Shown: positions 7,626 to 16,087 of the stretch, in pieces
How the letters are laid out: every line of letters begins with the position of its first letter
Position numbering within the stretch: the first letter of the stretch is position 1
NCBI GenBank assembly: GCA_963782255.1
Contig: CAWAIS010000002.1
Span: 930,001-994,000 of the forward strand
Length of the DNA stretch: 64,000 nucleotides
From: Roseiarcus sp963782255
Lineage (GTDB): Bacteria; Pseudomonadota; Alphaproteobacteria; Rhizobiales; Beijerinckiaceae
Direction: 5' to 3'
Notes under the pieces: model-generated
What the model was told of the DNA's origin: nothing
Databases searched by the model: none
Seen by the model: the letters and a program-made list of their open reading frames with translations, nothing else
Program-made: the position numbers and the translations under genes

Positions 7626-8330
7626 CTATAGGCCTGGTTGAAACGCGGCAAATCGAAACCAAATGGGCGCTTCTCCGAGCGTCTCAATGTGTTGCTGATG
7701 AGCAGCTCCTTCTACGGAGTCGATAAGCGACCTCCTGGCTTTACGCGGTGCTGTCCGCGCAGGGACCCAAAAGACGATTTTGCACGAATCGGGCTCATTT
7801 TGAAAAGACAACGAGGGCTGTCGCCCCCCCTTTAGCTCCACGTATATCTCAGCCAGAATTTCGGCATCGAGCAACGCCCCGTGTTGCACTCGTCTGGTTC
7901 GATCTATACGATATCGGTCGCATAAGGCATCGAGAGAGTTTGACTGCCCAGGGTGGTTTTTTCGGGCAAGTGCGAGCGTGTCCACTATGTGGTCTTGTCG
8001 GATCGAAGAGCGTCCGATGCGCGCTAACTCGGAGTTCAGGAATCGGACGTCAAATTCCGCATTGTGAATGACGAGTGGCGCATCGGCTACAAATGCGAAG
8101 AAATCGTCGACTACGTTCTCAAAAAGGGGCTTATCCCGCAAACTCGCCGCAGTATGACCATGGACGCGCACTGCGTCCTCCGGCACGTCGCGTTGCGGAT
8201 TGATAAGAGCATGGAATACTCTGCCTGTCGCAACCTGGTGAACAATCTCAACAGCGGCAATTTCCAAAATCCGGTGCCCTTCGGAAGGATCGAGGCCCGT
8301 TGTTTCCGTGTCCAAAACGATCTCACGCAT
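7626..8330 (-). CDS. dnaQ: DNA polymerase III epsilon subunit (3'-5' exonuclease)
   Basis: A 234-residue protein with the DEDDh exonuclease motifs: ExoI VLDTETTGLDP, ExoII HNAEFDVRFLNSEL and ExoIII VQHGALLDAEILAEIY with the His. It proofreads for the replicative polymerase. The start ATG at 8330 lies inside the last codons of coaE, an 8-bp overlap. The C-terminal tail after residue 175, which normally binds the alpha subunit, is basic and less conserved. It is the last gene of the leftward operon maf-aroE-coaE-dnaQ. Confidence 0.93.
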   Translation of the reverse strand: MREIVLDTETTGLDPSEGHRILEIAAVEIVHQVATGRVFHALINPQRDVPEDAVRVHGHTAASLRDKPLFENVVDDFFAFVADAPLVIHNAEFDVRFLNSELARIGRSSIRQDHIVDTLALARKNHPGQSNSLDALCDRYRIDRTRRVQHGALLDAEILAEIYVELKGGRQPSLSFQNEPDSCKIVFWVPARTAPRKARRSLIDSVEGAAHQQHIETLGEAPIWFRFAAFQPGL

Positions 8331-8928
8331 GGAGCAAGTGCCCCTTCATAGCTCCGGCAGCGCGCACAAACTGGGTGACCTGAGCGCGTGTCTGCGCAAG
8401 GCTACCACTGGTATCGATGAGGTAGTGCGCTTTCCCGCGCTTCTCCACATCTGGCATTTGGCGAGCAAGGATAGCCTCCAGCTTTGCGTTGGTCATGCGG
8501 GCACGCGCGAGCGCTCGCGTTCGTTGGATCGTCTCCGTCGTCGTCACGACCACGACGATATCAACGCTCGTTTCGGCATTGCTCTCGAAGAGCAGTGGTA
8601 TATCTATCACCGTCAACCATCGCCCGTCCGCGGCGGCGCGTTTGATGAAAGTCGCCCGCGCATTTGCAATTTCAGGATGCACCAAGACTTCAAGACGCAG
8701 GAGCGCGGCCGAATCGCCCATTACCCGCCGTCCGAGGCGATCCCGATCGATCTGGCCCTCGACCAAGACGCCCGGAAACATTTCTTCGACGGCTTTCGCG
8801 CCGATGCCCGCGTAATATTCTCTCACCGCCGCATCAGCGTCAAAAACCGAAGCGCCGAGGGAAGCAAAAATGTTTCCAACCGTAGATTTTCCCATTGCAA
8901 TCGATCCGGTCAGTCCCGCGACAACCAT
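8323..8928 (-). CDS. coaE: dephospho-CoA kinase
   Basis: A 201-residue kinase that carries out the last step of coenzyme A synthesis. The P-loop is AGLTGSIAMGKSTVGNIFA at the N-terminus. VFDADAAVREYYAG and VIDIPLLFES are the conserved CoA-domain and LID-adjacent motifs. The ATG at 8928 with AGGA seven bases upstream was preferred to a GTG at 8943, which overlaps the end of aroE. The order aroE-coaE-dnaQ is classical for alphaproteobacteria. Confidence 0.93.
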   Translation of the reverse strand: MVVAGLTGSIAMGKSTVGNIFASLGASVFDADAAVREYYAGIGAKAVEEMFPGVLVEGQIDRDRLGRRVMGDSAALLRLEVLVHPEIANARATFIKRAAADGRWLTVIDIPLLFESNAETSVDIVVVVTTTETIQRTRALARARMTNAKLEAILARQMPDVEKRGKAHYLIDTSGSLAQTRAQVTQFVRAAGAMKGHLLHA

Positions 8929-8936
8929 TTCCGGTC

Positions 8937-9788
8937 CTAACACTCGGAAACAATGTCCGCTTCAACCAACGCCCGCAGGTCCTCGGTGATCACCGGTCTC
9001 TGGCTAAACCATTTCTCGAAGGCCGGCGCGGCTTGATGGAGCAGCATTCCCAAACCTTCCGCCACTCGCAATCCCCGAGCGCGCGCCGTCTCAATCAGAG
9101 GCGTGTGGAGCGGGACGTAGACGATGTCCGCCACCACCGCATGGTTCGGTAGAAGGTTGACGCCGACATTGAGCGGCGGCTCCCCGCGCATGCCGAGCGA
9201 GCTGGCGTTGACGAGGAGGTCTGCCCAAGAGAGTTCCGACGGGAGCGCCCGCCAAGGCAACGCGATCGCCCCCGCTCGAAATCGTTCGGCCAAGGCGACG
9301 GCCCGCTCATGTGTCCGATTGACGATCGCGATCCGCTGCAAGCCGCGCGAAGCCAGTGCGCCGATGACCGCCTGGGCAGCCCCGCCGGCGCCGATGACAA
9401 CGGCTGCCCGCGTGCTCTCTGCCCAACCCGGTGCCGCTTCGTCCATATTCGCCAGAAAGCCTTCGACGTCGGTGTTGTCTCCCCACAATAGGCCGTCCTC
9501 GCGCCAAAGTGTGTTTACGGATCTCAGAGTCTCAGCGACGGCCGTGCGCCGGTCGCAAGCCGCAAACGCCGCTTCCTTGTGCGGAATGGTAACGTTCGAA
9601 CCCACAAGTCCATCTCGGCCGATTTTGATGGCAAACGATGGAAACTCCCCTGGCCGAATGGCGAAGCGCTCGTAACGAGCTTCGATGCCGAATTCACGAA
9701 GCCAGTGCTGGTGAATAATAGGCGAGCGAGAATGAGTCACGGGCCAACCTGCGACGCCAGCACGACGTATTTCGTTACGGTTACTCAC
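8937..9788 (-). CDS. aroE: shikimate dehydrogenase (NADP+)
   Basis: A 283-residue enzyme that reduces 3-dehydroshikimate in the aromatic amino acid pathway. It shows VAGWPVTHSRSPIIHQHWL (shikimate site with Ser-x-Ser), NVTIPHKEAAF with the catalytic Lys, NTDVEGF with Asp, the Rossmann motif VIGAGGAAQAVIGAL, and NRTHERA for NADP binding. It starts with GTG at 9788, preceded by GGAGGT; the start overlaps the 3' end of maf by four bases. Confidence 0.94.
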   Translation of the reverse strand: MSNRNEIRRAGVAGWPVTHSRSPIIHQHWLREFGIEARYERFAIRPGEFPSFAIKIGRDGLVGSNVTIPHKEAAFAACDRRTAVAETLRSVNTLWREDGLLWGDNTDVEGFLANMDEAAPGWAESTRAAVVIGAGGAAQAVIGALASRGLQRIAIVNRTHERAVALAERFRAGAIALPWRALPSELSWADLLVNASSLGMRGEPPLNVGVNLLPNHAVVADIVYVPLHTPLIETARARGLRVAEGLGMLLHQAAPAFEKWFSQRPVITEDLRALVEADIVSEC

Positions 9789-10405
9789 AGAATGACCAAC
9801 CTCCGGAGCCTAAGCCACGACAGCAATCTTAGCATCGGCATGCCAAGGACGGTGAAGTGATCGCCTTCAATACCCTCAAAGAGGTGCACGCCCAGCCCCT
9901 CAAGTTGATAGCCTCCGACGCTGGAGAGAGCGGACTGCCCGGCCAGATTCAGATACTTGCGAATCGTTTCTCGGTCGAGGACACGCATCGTGAGCTCGGC
10001 CTCCGCGTCGTCGACGATGAGCGTCATGCCAGATCGTGCTACCGCGTAGGCTGAGATGAGACGATGCTTGCGTCCGGCGAGCGCCGTGAGCGTCTGCGCA
10101 GCCTCAGCCAGGTCGCGCGGCTTGTGGATAAGTTGGCCTTCGAGGATGAGCGTCTGATCCGCACCAAGGCAATACGCATCCGGTTTCAACCCGCTGATCG
10201 CAAGCGCCTTAGCTTGCGCAAGCGCCAACGCGAGGTCCCGGGGGGCGCCGCCCTCTTCAAAGAACTGACGCTCAAATGCCCTTTCGTCGATTTCAGCGGG
10301 ATGAACTTCTACTTCGAGGCCAGCGGCGACCAACAAAGCGCGCCGGCTTTCGCTTCTGGACGCCAACATCAGCGGCGCGACGTCCGCCCATATTCTTGGT
10401 CTCAT
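9785..10405 (-). CDS. maf: Maf-family nucleotide pyrophosphatase
   Basis: A 206-residue protein with the Maf pattern LMLASRSESRRALLVAAGL at the N-terminus, IDERAF, ALAQAKALAIS, CLGADQTLILEGQLIHKPRD and SVGGYQLEGLGVHLFEGIEG. Maf enzymes hydrolyse nucleoside triphosphates, including modified ones, and are linked to division arrest. The conserved Asp in GADQ and the Ser-Arg at the N-terminus are present. It lies between PPSRP and aroE, which is the usual alphaproteobacterial order. Confidence 0.9.
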   Translation of the reverse strand: MRPRIWADVAPLMLASRSESRRALLVAAGLEVEVHPAEIDERAFERQFFEEGGAPRDLALALAQAKALAISGLKPDAYCLGADQTLILEGQLIHKPRDLAEAAQTLTALAGRKHRLISAYAVARSGMTLIVDDAEAELTMRVLDRETIRKYLNLAGQSALSSVGGYQLEGLGVHLFEGIEGDHFTVLGMPMLRLLSWLRLRRLVIL

Positions 10406-10424
10406 GCCCCACCCCGCGTCACCA

Positions 10425-11270
10425 TCAACCGTCCGCGATGAACTTCAAACGATGGGCACGAAACAATTCAAGCACGGCCGCTGCTGTCTCCTCAATCGAT
10501 CGTCGGGACACATCGATGATTGGCCAATTGTGCGCTGCAAAAAGCCGTCGGGAAGCAGCCACTTCCTCGGCAACGGCAGTCCGGTCGACATACTCGGTCT
10601 GCGGATCGGCATTTAGCGACAGCAAACGAATTTGACGAATTTGAACAATGCGCTCGGCAGAGGCTACGAGCCCCACGATGAGTGGATGACGTAGATGTGC
10701 GAGCGAGTGTGGAAGCGGCACATGCGGAACGAGCGGAACGTTGGCTGTTTTATAGCCTCTATTTGCGAGATAGATGCTGGTCGGAGTCTTCGAAGTCCGG
10801 CTCACCCCAACAAGGATAATGTCTGCCTGTTCGAGATTCTCGGGCAATTGGCCATCGTCGCTGATCATACTGAAATTGAGAGCGTCGATTCGTTTGAAAT
10901 AATCGGCGTTGAGCATGTGCTGCGCCCCTGCGCGCGGGGTCGAGTTCTGGCCAAGATACGATTTGAACAGAGTCAAAATCGGTCCCAAAACCGAAAGGCA
11001 CGGAGAGCCCGACGCTTCACAGCTCTCCTGCAGCCGTCTCGAAAGCTCGGCGTCCACTAGGGTGAAAAGAACAATTCCGGGCGCGTTTTCGATCTCTGTT
11101 ATCACACGATCGAGTTGGGCAGATGTTCGAATTAGCGGATAAACATGCTCGATTGAAGCGACTCCCTGGTATTGTGCCGACGCAGCTCTCGAAGCGGCAA
11201 TTAGAGTCTCACCAGTCGAGTCGGAAACGAGATGGAGGTGAAAGTAGCTGCGGCCCAAAGCGACCCCCAT
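10425..11270 (-). CDS. pyruvate phosphate dikinase regulatory protein (DUF299)
   Basis: A 281-residue protein, DUF299/PPSRP family: a bifunctional ADP-dependent kinase/phosphorylase that switches PPDK or PEP synthase off and on. It shows FHLHLVSDSTGETL at the N-terminus, the P-loop-like VGVSRTSKTPTSIYLANRGY and PLVPHVPLP. The ATG at 11270 gives the family length (about 275); the frame is open to 11384 but the extra 38 residues are not family-like. In Rickettsia and Caulobacter the homologous gene borders the replication origin on the side that is intergenic here. Confidence 0.9.
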   Translation of the reverse strand: MGVALGRSYFHLHLVSDSTGETLIAASRAASAQYQGVASIEHVYPLIRTSAQLDRVITEIENAPGIVLFTLVDAELSRRLQESCEASGSPCLSVLGPILTLFKSYLGQNSTPRAGAQHMLNADYFKRIDALNFSMISDDGQLPENLEQADIILVGVSRTSKTPTSIYLANRGYKTANVPLVPHVPLPHSLAHLRHPLIVGLVASAERIVQIRQIRLLSLNADPQTEYVDRTAVAEEVAASRRLFAAHNWPIIDVSRRSIEETAAAVLELFRAHRLKFIADG

Positions 11271-11694
11271 GGAACCCGTTCCTGGGCTTATAACGAGACA
11301 TGATGTCTGTGGACAGCTGTTCAAAATAGGCAACCCGAAATTTCCCGCCATCCGGACAGAGGAATTAAAAGCGCAACTGTCCACAAGCGATGTTCGATGG
11401 CTAACAGCAAGCTACTCGTTTGTTCCCATTGTGAATTCTGGGGATATCCTGCTCCTGGGTGCGCAGGCTCCCTGTCTCGCTCACAAAACCGTTACGAAAT
11501 CCTTTACCAAAGAGAAATGTGAAGATTGTCTTCGATCAAACCTTGCGCATGGACCGATGGAAAAAAGAGCGCATCTTTCTCCGGCCTTCTATAAGATGGA
11601 GAATAAAGTCTGACACTATCTTATCTATCGCTGACGGCTGAGGTCAGGCGCATGGGCCACTTACGCCGTCAACCAACGAGCAGGACAACTGGTA
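11271..11694. other. intergenic region at the conserved alphaproteobacterial oriC position
   Basis: 424 bp between divergent PPSRP and hemJ genes with no open frame I can support. It is more AT-rich than its flanks and carries an inverted pair of DnaA-box-like nonamers: TGTGGACAG at 11308-11316 and CTGTCCACA at 11377-11385 (two mismatches to TTATCCACA). AT-rich patches lie around 11580-11630. In Caulobacter and Rickettsia the origin lies between hemE and the PPSRP (RP001) gene. The gap must also hold the promoters of both flanking genes. Confidence 0.4.
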
Positions 11695-12114
11695 ATGGAG
11701 CTGTGGCTTAAGGCTGTTCATGTGATCGCGGTGATCGCGTGGATGGCTGGCATGCTTTACATACCAAGACTATTTGTTTATCACGCAGACGCGCCGAGCG
11801 GCTCCATGTCGGAAACGTTTAAGCTTATGGAACGGCGTCTATTGAAGGGCATTATCAACCCATCTATGCTCGTTGTCTTCATAACAGGTCCGTGGCTGGC
11901 CTATTTGACCGGCTATTGGCAATCGCCGTGGCTTCAGGTGAAGTTTCTGCTGACATTGGGACTGGGGGCCTTGCATGGATATTTCGCGCGGTGCGTGCGA
12001 CTTTTTGCCACCGATGCGAACCCGCATTCGGCCCGGTTTTTTCGCGTGTTGAACGAGGCACCCACCGTCTTGATGATCCTTATTGTCGTTCTCGTCGTTG
12101 TGAAACCATTTTGA
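11695..12114 (+). CDS. hemJ: protoporphyrinogen oxidase HemJ
   Basis: A 139-residue membrane protein with four predicted helices. It begins MELWLKAVHVIAVIAWMAGM followed by LYIPRLFVYHAD, which holds the conserved His and Arg. ERRLLKGIINPSMLVVFITG, WLQVKFLLTLGLGALHGYF and RFFRVLNEAPTVLMILIVVL follow. HemJ oxidises protoporphyrinogen IX in haem synthesis and itself binds haem. Length and order of motifs are complete. In related genomes it is flanked by hemE and rho; here it abuts the large insertion on its right. Confidence 0.92.
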   Translation: MELWLKAVHVIAVIAWMAGMLYIPRLFVYHADAPSGSMSETFKLMERRLLKGIINPSMLVVFITGPWLAYLTGYWQSPWLQVKFLLTLGLGALHGYFARCVRLFATDANPHSARFFRVLNEAPTVLMILIVVLVVVKPF

Positions 12115-12128
12115 GAAGATCGGGCCCA

Positions 12129-12329
12129 TCATTTTGCAGGCTTGGCTTCCACCGTCTCCGCGATCGTGCGGGGCCTTTCGCGAAAAGCCAGATCACCTGA
12201 AAATGCATCCGCTCCGACCGCAAGTTCCGCCGTCGATAGATGAACAACCGCTCCTGTCATGACCGCCAACGCTATCCCCTCAAGCCCCTCCGGGGAATCC
12301 CGCACCGAATTTTTCAGCCGAATTCCGTA
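12129..12329 (-). pseudogene. 3' fragment of an unidentified gene
   Basis: A 66-codon open frame without a usable start reads YGIRLKNSVRDSPEGLEG, IALAVMTGAVVHLST, AELAVGADAFSGDLAFRERP and RTIAETVEAKPAK before TGA. Its amphipathic, codon-biased look suggests the true C-terminus of a protein that ran leftward toward hemJ. A TGA at 12330-12332 and the adjacent transposase remnant show where the 5' part was lost. I do not recognise the family. Confidence 0.35.
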
Positions 12330-12375
12330 TCAGACCACCATTGCCGGCAATCCGACAATCACATCATCGCTCGGG

Positions 12376-12790
12376 GCGGCCATGATTTCCAGGTCATGTA
12401 GCGGGCGCGCTGGACGGCCCATTCATCCTTCTGTTCCAAGGAGGATTGCGCGGACGAGCCTGACGATGGCGTCGTCGTTGGGGAAGATGCCGACGACCTG
12501 GGTTCGGCGCGTGATCTCGCCGTTGAGTCGTTCGAGTCCATTGGTGGAATGGATCTTCGGCCAATGTTCGGCGGGAAAGCTCATATAGGCGAGCACGTCG
12601 GTCTCGGCCTCGTCCATGAAGGCCGATAGCTTGGGCAGCTTGGACCTGAGCTGTTCGGCGATCTTGCGCCACCGCGCCTTGGCGGCTTCGGCACCGTAAT
12701 GGTCGAAGGCGGTCGCCATGAACGCCGCGATCACGCGGCGGCTGCTTTTGCCGGCGTGGGCACGCGACAGGCCGCAAGCCGCTCGAGTAG
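12376..12790 (-). pseudogene. IS256-family transposase, 3' remnant
   Basis: The minus strand reads FDHYGAEAAKARWRKIAEQL, KLPKLSAFMDEAETDVLAYM, FPAEHWPKIHSTNGLERLNG and EITRRTQVVGIFPNDDAIVR, then LVRAILL. One base is off at that point, and a second frame gives EQKDEWAVQRARYMT. This is the C-terminal third of a Mutator/IS256 transposase, containing the last catalytic Glu region (NxLERLN-E). The N-terminal two thirds and both ends are gone. Confidence 0.8.
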
Positions 12791-12886
12791 AGTGTTGAAG
12801 GTTCTGCAAAATCGCTAGCCGCGAGAGGCGGTCATGGCAGGCTGGTGATGTCGAAGTCACCTGATTCCCTTGTGAGGAATGCCGCC

Positions 12887-13914
12887 ATGACCAAGATTGA
12901 AGCTAAGCCTGCGATCGCCAGCGTCAACGAGCTTTTCGCGAAGAGCCCTGATGGGCTGCGCGAGATCGTTCGCGCGGTGATGCAGGAGATGCTGGAAGCC
13001 GAGATGACAGATGCGCTCGGAGCCGAGAAAGGGGAGCGCACCGCGGCTCGGCTCGGCTACCGCTCCGGCTATTACAGCCGAACCCTCGTCACTCGGGTGG
13101 GCAAGCTCGAATTGCGCGTGCCGCAGGACCGCGACGGCCGCTTCTCGACCGACCCCCGGACTTTGATCCGGGGGGCTACCAGCGCTCCGAGCAGGCGCTG
13201 GTGGCGACGCTGGCGGAGATGTATGTGCAGGGCGTCTCGACCCGCAAGGTCAAGGCGATCACCGAGGAGCTGTGCGGCCACGCCTTCTCGGCCTCCGCCG
13301 TCCTCGAAGAGCCCTTTGCCTACCTCATCCTCGAGGCTCGCTATGAGAAGGTGCGCGAGGGCGGCGTGGTCATGAGCCAGGCGGTGCTGATCGCGGTCGG
13401 CGTCGACTGGGACGGACGGCGCCAGATCCTCGCCGTCGAGATGGCCAACCGCGAGAGCCGCTCATCCTGGAAGGACTTCCTGCTCGGCTTGCGCCGGCGC
13501 GGCCTCAATGGCGTCGAATTCGTCGCCGCCGACGATCATGCCGAGCTTCGGGCCGCCATTCGCGAGGTCTTGCCTGAGGCCGCCTTCCAGAGATGCTACG
13601 TCCATTTCCTGCGCAACGCCCTCGACCATCTGCCGCGCAAGGCCGACGACGACTGCCTGCAGGAACTGCGCTGGCTCTACGACCGGCGCTCGATCGAGGA
13701 GGCCCGCCGAGATCTGTCGGCCTGGATCGCCAAATGGAGCGCCCGCTACCCAAAGCTCGTCGCCTGGGTCGAGGAGACCATCGAGAAGACGCTCACCTTC
13801 TATCGCCTGCCTCTCCAGCACCATAAGCATCTCAAGAGCACCAACATGCTCGAACGCCTCAACGAGGAGATCAGGCGGCGAACCTATGTCGTGCGCATCT
13901 TCCCCAACTCATAA
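12887..13914 (+). pseudogene. IS256-family transposase, frameshifted and truncated
   Basis: Starts MTKIEAKPAIASVNELF and continues with SGYYSRTLVTRVGKLELRVP. At 13151-13175 the normal stretch before YQRSEQALVATLAEMYVQGV is replaced by a short GC palindrome that shifts the frame. The second frame carries the catalytic region (GVDWDGRRQILAVEMANRES, VAADDHAELRAAI, HHKHLKSTNMLERLNEEI). About 20 residues between SASAV and LEEPFAYLI are missing relative to the family. The C-terminus stops at RIFPNS, where the IS630 insertion begins. It is not functional. Confidence 0.85.
13153..13174. repeat. 8-bp perfect inverted repeat inside the IS256 gene
   Basis: CCCCCGGA and TCCGGGGG face each other across a six-base loop, CTTTGA. 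The palindrome sits exactly where about six codons of transposase sequence are replaced and the frame changes. It would form a strong hairpin. It is not part of the IS256 family consensus. Confidence 0.6.
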
Positions 13915-14002
13915 CGTCCGCCTGATTGACTCGGCGTAGGTTGGATTCCCGTCGCGGTTAAGTGCTGGTAGATGGAACGGCCATGATTCGCGGGAGGCGG
14001 GC

Positions 14003-14483
14003 ATGGCTCACGTTGCCGATCATCTGAGCGTTGCGGCGTTGGAGGCGCGTTACGAAGCGTGTGGGGATGTGACGTCGTCGCGGCATTTTCAGACGATCTG
14101 GCTTTTGGCGAAAGGCCACACGGCCGGCCAAGTGGCGGCGATGACCTCGTTCGGTCAGCGCTGGATTGAACAACCTCTGGAGCGCTACAACGCGTTTGGG
14201 CCTTCGGCGTTAGGGGACCTGCGTCGGGGCAACGGAGCGGCGGCGACGGTCTTGAAGCCGGAGGTGCTGGAGCGTTTGCGGGTTCGTCTTGCCGATCCCC
14301 CGCCTGGCGGGGGCGTATGGACGAGCGGCAAGGTGGCGCACTGGATGGCGGGCGAACTGGGCTTGGCCTCGCTGGCGCCGCAACGCGGCTGGGAGGCGTT
14401 GCGGGCGATCGCATGGTCGATCCAGAAGCCGCGACCGCGCAACCCGAAGGCGGCGACGCCGGAGCAAGAGGACTTCAAAAAAA
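14003..14483 (+). pseudogene. IS630 transposase copy A, 5' part
   Basis: Encodes the helix-turn-helix part: MAHVADHLSVAALEARYEAC, RHFQTIWLLAKGHTAGQVAA, ALGDLRRGNG and WTSGKVAHWMAGELGLASLA. It ends in a run of seven A, after which the IS110 sequence begins. It differs from copies B and D at a few residues (HTAGQ for HTVGQ, EQPLERY for EQLLERY). The catalytic part resumes at 16088. Confidence 0.85.
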
Positions 14484-14712
14484 CGGGCTCGGGTCGGCGG
14501 CCCGCCTGTGGCGGTGGAAACGAGTTGCGCTATCGTGAACCGGAGGGGAGCGGCCGGAAAGTTTTTGGTGGACCAGACCCCGTAAAAAAACGTGGCCCAT
14601 GGGCTGTTGCGGACTTGCGAGTGGTGACGTCTTCAGGCGATCCCGATTAGGAAATTGATGTTTCTCCGTGGCCCAGCCCTCTTTGGCTTCCTCAGGCAGG
14701 AGGGTTCACGGC
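14484..14712 (+). ncRNA. candidate IS110 bridge-RNA region
   Basis: IS110-group elements have been shown (IS621) to express a structured bridge RNA from the non-coding left end that binds both target and donor DNA. Here 229 bp of non-coding, GC-rich sequence with several short self-complementary stretches (for example GGCGGCCCGCC near 14494) lies upstream of the transposase. I infer the RNA from family and position only. The same sequence is kept in the second copy at 38963-39191. Confidence 0.35.
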
Positions 14713-16086
14713 ATGTCTCAAACGAAGCGGTCCCGCAAGTCGCGGGGTCTATCCCCGGTTCATCCGGCGGCGGCCGCGATCGATATCGGCGCCGCCATGC
14801 ATGTCGCGGCTGTCGGCCCGGATCGCGACAAGGAACCGGTCCGAACGTTCCAGACCTTCACCGATGACCTTCACCGGCTGTCCGACTGGTTCGCCCAGTG
14901 CGGCATCAGGACGGTCGTGATGGAATCGACCGGAGTTTACTGGATCCCGGTCTTCGAAATCCTGGAACAGCGCGGGTTCGAGGTGATGGTGGTCAACGCG
15001 CGGGACGCGAAGCATGTGCCTGGGCGGAAGACCGACGTCAGCGACGCGCAATGGCTGCAACGCCTGCACGAATACGGACTGCTGCGCGCCAGCTTCCGGC
15101 CCCAGGCTGAAATTGCCGGGCTGCGCACATACCTCCGGCAGAGGGAGCGGCTGCTCGATTACGCGGCGGCGCATATTCAGCACATGCAGAAGGCGCTGAT
15201 GCAGATGAACCTTCAGCTGCACCATGTCGTGTCCGATATCACCGGCGTAACTGGCATGACCATCATCAGGGCGATGGTGGCCGGTGAGCGCGATCCGAAT
15301 GTTCTGGCCTCCCATCGTGATCGGCGGTGTCATGCGTCGGTGGAGATGGTTTGTCAGGCGCTGGTTGGCAACTACCGTGAGGAGCACATCTTCGCCCTGA
15401 CCCAGGCGCTGGAACTGTACGAAGTTTATCAGACCAAGGTGACGGCCTGCGACGAGCAGATCGAAGCGATCCTGAAGCGGCTGAAGAAGAACGCTCCACC
15501 ACCCGCGAGCAAGCTTCTGCCCGTCAGGCAAAGGACACACCAGCCCAATGCGCCGGCCTTCGACGCTCGCGGCGCGCTCCATGCGATCCTCGGCGTGGAC
15601 CTGACCCAGATCAATGGCCTGGGGCCGTATCTGGCGCTGAAGCTGGTCGGAGAGTGTGGGACCAACCTGGCGGCCTGGCCGACAGCGAAGCACTTCACGT
15701 CATGGCTGGCGCTCGCGCCGCACAACAAGATTTCCGGAGGCAAGGTGCTGTCGTCGAAAACGCGACGCACCAGCAATCGGGCCGCGTCGTTGTTGCGCCT
15801 TGCCGCCGGCACGGTGGGGCGAACCGACACTGCGCTGGGCGCGTTCTACCGCCGGTTATCGGCGCGGGTGGGCAAGGCGAAGGCGATCACCGCCACCGCG
15901 CGCAAGATCGCGGTTCTGTTCTACAACACGCTTCGGCACGGCATGGCCTACGCCGATCCCGGCGCCACATACTACGAAGATCGCTACAAACAGCGTGTTT
16001 TGAAAAATCTTCAACGTCGCGCGAAGTCGCTGGGATTTGTCCTGCGTGAGGCGGGGCTCGATACCGCCCGGGCGGATGTTTCTTAG
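14713..16086 (+). CDS. IS110-family DEDD transposase (copy A)
   Basis: A 457-residue transposase. The RuvC-like DEDD set is visible: D24 in AAIDIGAAMHVAAVG, E71 in VVMESTGVYWIPVFE, and D108/D111 in GRKTDVSDAQWLQRLHEYGL. The C-terminal Tnp_20 domain contains AILGVDLTQINGLGPYLALK and FTSWLALAPHNKISGGKVLS. CAGGAGGG lies eight bases before the ATG at 14713. IS110 enzymes catalyse RNA-guided recombination without terminal repeats. The stop codon lies at the element's right junction. The protein differs from the second copy at residues 106-107 (Lys-Thr here, Glu-Ala there). Confidence 0.92.
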   Translation: MSQTKRSRKSRGLSPVHPAAAAIDIGAAMHVAAVGPDRDKEPVRTFQTFTDDLHRLSDWFAQCGIRTVVMESTGVYWIPVFEILEQRGFEVMVVNARDAKHVPGRKTDVSDAQWLQRLHEYGLLRASFRPQAEIAGLRTYLRQRERLLDYAAAHIQHMQKALMQMNLQLHHVVSDITGVTGMTIIRAMVAGERDPNVLASHRDRRCHASVEMVCQALVGNYREEHIFALTQALELYEVYQTKVTACDEQIEAILKRLKKNAPPPASKLLPVRQRTHQPNAPAFDARGALHAILGVDLTQINGLGPYLALKLVGECGTNLAAWPTAKHFTSWLALAPHNKISGGKVLSSKTRRTSNRAASLLRLAAGTVGRTDTALGAFYRRLSARVGKAKAITATARKIAVLFYNTLRHGMAYADPGATYYEDRYKQRVLKNLQRRAKSLGFVLREAGLDTARADVS

Positions 16087-16087
16087 G

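Larger units (their letters stand above)
14484..16087 (+). mobile_element. IS110-family element (copy A)
   Basis: About 1.6 kb: 229 bp of non-coding left end followed by one transposase gene that reaches almost to the right junction. The boundaries were inferred by comparing copy A with the uninterrupted IS630 copy B: IS630 sequence stops after the A run at 14483 and resumes with AAAGTGGCCGAC at 16088. No terminal inverted repeats are obvious, as expected of IS110. A near-identical copy lies at 38963-40566 in the same target position. Confidence 0.8.

Noticed and set aside
14749..15693. 314-codon minus-strand frame, repeated at 39228-40172
   Set aside because: Antisense to the IS110 transposase in both copies.
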